Part shown: piece by piece, positions 63,472-64,000 of the stretch | Numbering within the stretch: position 1 is the stretch's first letter | Layout: every line of letters starts with the position of its first letter | Assembly (NCBI RefSeq): GCF_002224645.1 | Contig: NZ_CP022121.1 | Span: 2,882,501 to 2,946,500 of the forward strand | Source of the DNA: Dehalobacterium formicoaceticum | Lineage (GTDB): Bacteria; Bacillota; Dehalobacteriia; Dehalobacteriales; Dehalobacteriaceae | Length of the DNA: 64,000 nt | Direction of reading: 5' to 3' | Made by a program: the position numbers and the translations under genes | Notes under the pieces: generated by a model | What the model was told of the DNA's origin: nothing | Databases searched by the model: none | The model's input: only the letters and a program-made list of their open reading frames with translations

Positions 63472-64000
63472 TTGGAGTGGTTGGAAATTATTTGGCGCAC
63501 CATTCTGGTAATCATCATACTTTTTACTTTAACGAAGTTATTAGGAAAACGACAGCTTGGTCAGCTTTCCTATTTTGAGTATATCACCGGTATTACCATT
63601 GGCAGCATTGCGGCCTATGTTTCTATGGATCTGGATATCACCTGGTACTATGGTATTCTTGCCATGGTAGTGTGGACGGCAGTGGTATATGGTTTAGAAT
63701 CTATCACCCTAAAGAGTAAATTTGTCCGGGATATTATCGATGGAAAAGGTGTTGTGCTCATTAAAGATGGAAAAATCATGGAGGATAACTTAACAAAACT
63801 TCATCTGACAGCTGATGATCTTCTGGAGGAAATGAGGGGAAAAAATGTCTTTAAAGTGGCTGATGTAGAATTTGCCGTGTTAGAAGCAAATGGAAAATTT
63901 AACGTCCTGTTAAATAAAGAGAATCAACCCTTAACCCCCAAAGACTTAGGTCTCAAAACGGTGCCAGAACGAGAGCCGCAAACAGTTATTATCGATGGTA
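63472..64000 (+). CDS. DUF421 (YetF-like) membrane protein, partial
   Basis: The first 176 codons of a YetF/YrbG-like protein run off the end of the window. Three transmembrane helices come first (EIIWRTILVIIILFTLTKLLG, YFEYITGITIGSIAAYV, WYYGILAMVVWTAVVYGL), with the typical KRQLGQLSYFEYI motif, followed by the cytoplasmic domain (DGKGVVLIKDGKIMEDNL then LTADDLLEEMRGKNVFKVADVEFAVLE). The start is TTG at 63472 with GGGGAGG 10 nt upstream. DUF421 proteins are linked with the spore membrane and often sit next to DUF1657 genes, as here. Confidence 0.9.
   Translation, partial: MEWLEIIWRTILVIIILFTLTKLLGKRQLGQLSYFEYITGITIGSIAAYVSMDLDITWYYGILAMVVWTAVVYGLESITLKSKFVRDIIDGKGVVLIKDGKIMEDNLTKLHLTADDLLEEMRGKNVFKVADVEFAVLEANGKFNVLLNKENQPLTPKDLGLKTVPEREPQTVIIDG

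Overview
The window looks like the chromosome of an anaerobic, endospore-forming Firmicute of the Desulfitobacterium/Dehalobacter/Peptococcaceae type (inference). Pointers are an 11-gene nuo cluster without nuoEFG, a class III fructose-1,6-bisphosphatase, a spore-coat CotF-like protein, a DUF1657/DUF421 pair, a clostridial Agr-type peptide system, a T-box leader and strong AGGAGG ribosome binding sites. No rRNA, tRNA or CRISPR array was seen. Most genes lie on the minus strand.

Layout. 0.2-11 kb: HAD phosphatase, class II aldolase, a RidA remnant, a glycolate/lactate-oxidase pair (GlcD/GlcF), a frameshifted DEAD-box helicase, a DEDD exonuclease, class III FBPase and IlvE. 11-13 kb: a class III aminotransferase and a small Cys-rich protein. 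13-22.4 kb: an accessory region with a degraded ORF and hairpin cluster, a putative immunity gene, an 1829-residue RHS/YD-repeat polymorphic toxin and a broken subtilase-RCC1 gene. 23-32.8 kb: nuoA-N with promoter and double terminator. 32.8-36.7 kb: rplS, lepB, rbgA, rnhB and msrAB. 36.8-41 kb: a giant (R)-2-hydroxyacyl-CoA dehydratase activase-like protein. 41.4-45.7 kb: a GGDEF/HD-GYP gene split by a complete IS21-family element (2672 bp, 6-bp target duplication). 45.9-47.2 kb: an Agr-like cassette (membrane protein, AgrB and a 40-residue AgrD precursor). 47-58.8 kb: acetyltransferase, DUF2156 protein, an amber-interrupted DsrE-like gene, CotF-like protein, Lrp regulator, HtrA-like protease, acyl-CoA ligase, proBA and a six-repeat Big_5 surface protein. 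58.8-64 kb: an ECF S component, a tryptophan-type T-box with a TrpB2-like gene, a flavodoxin/ferredoxin fusion, two small membrane proteins, a DUF1657 protein and the start of a DUF421 protein.

How it fits together. FBP aldolase and class III FBPase suggest gluconeogenic carbon flow. The nuo complex would take electrons from a donor other than NADH. GlcD/GlcF, the acyl-CoA ligase and the dehydratase activase fit oxidation or fermentation of organic acids. The Agr cassette and RHS locus suggest cell-cell signalling and competition. Several genes carry single lesions (helicase, subtilase-RCC1, DsrE, RidA, HD-GYP). Those in homopolymers or repeats could be sequencing or assembly errors; the IS21 insertion is clearly real.
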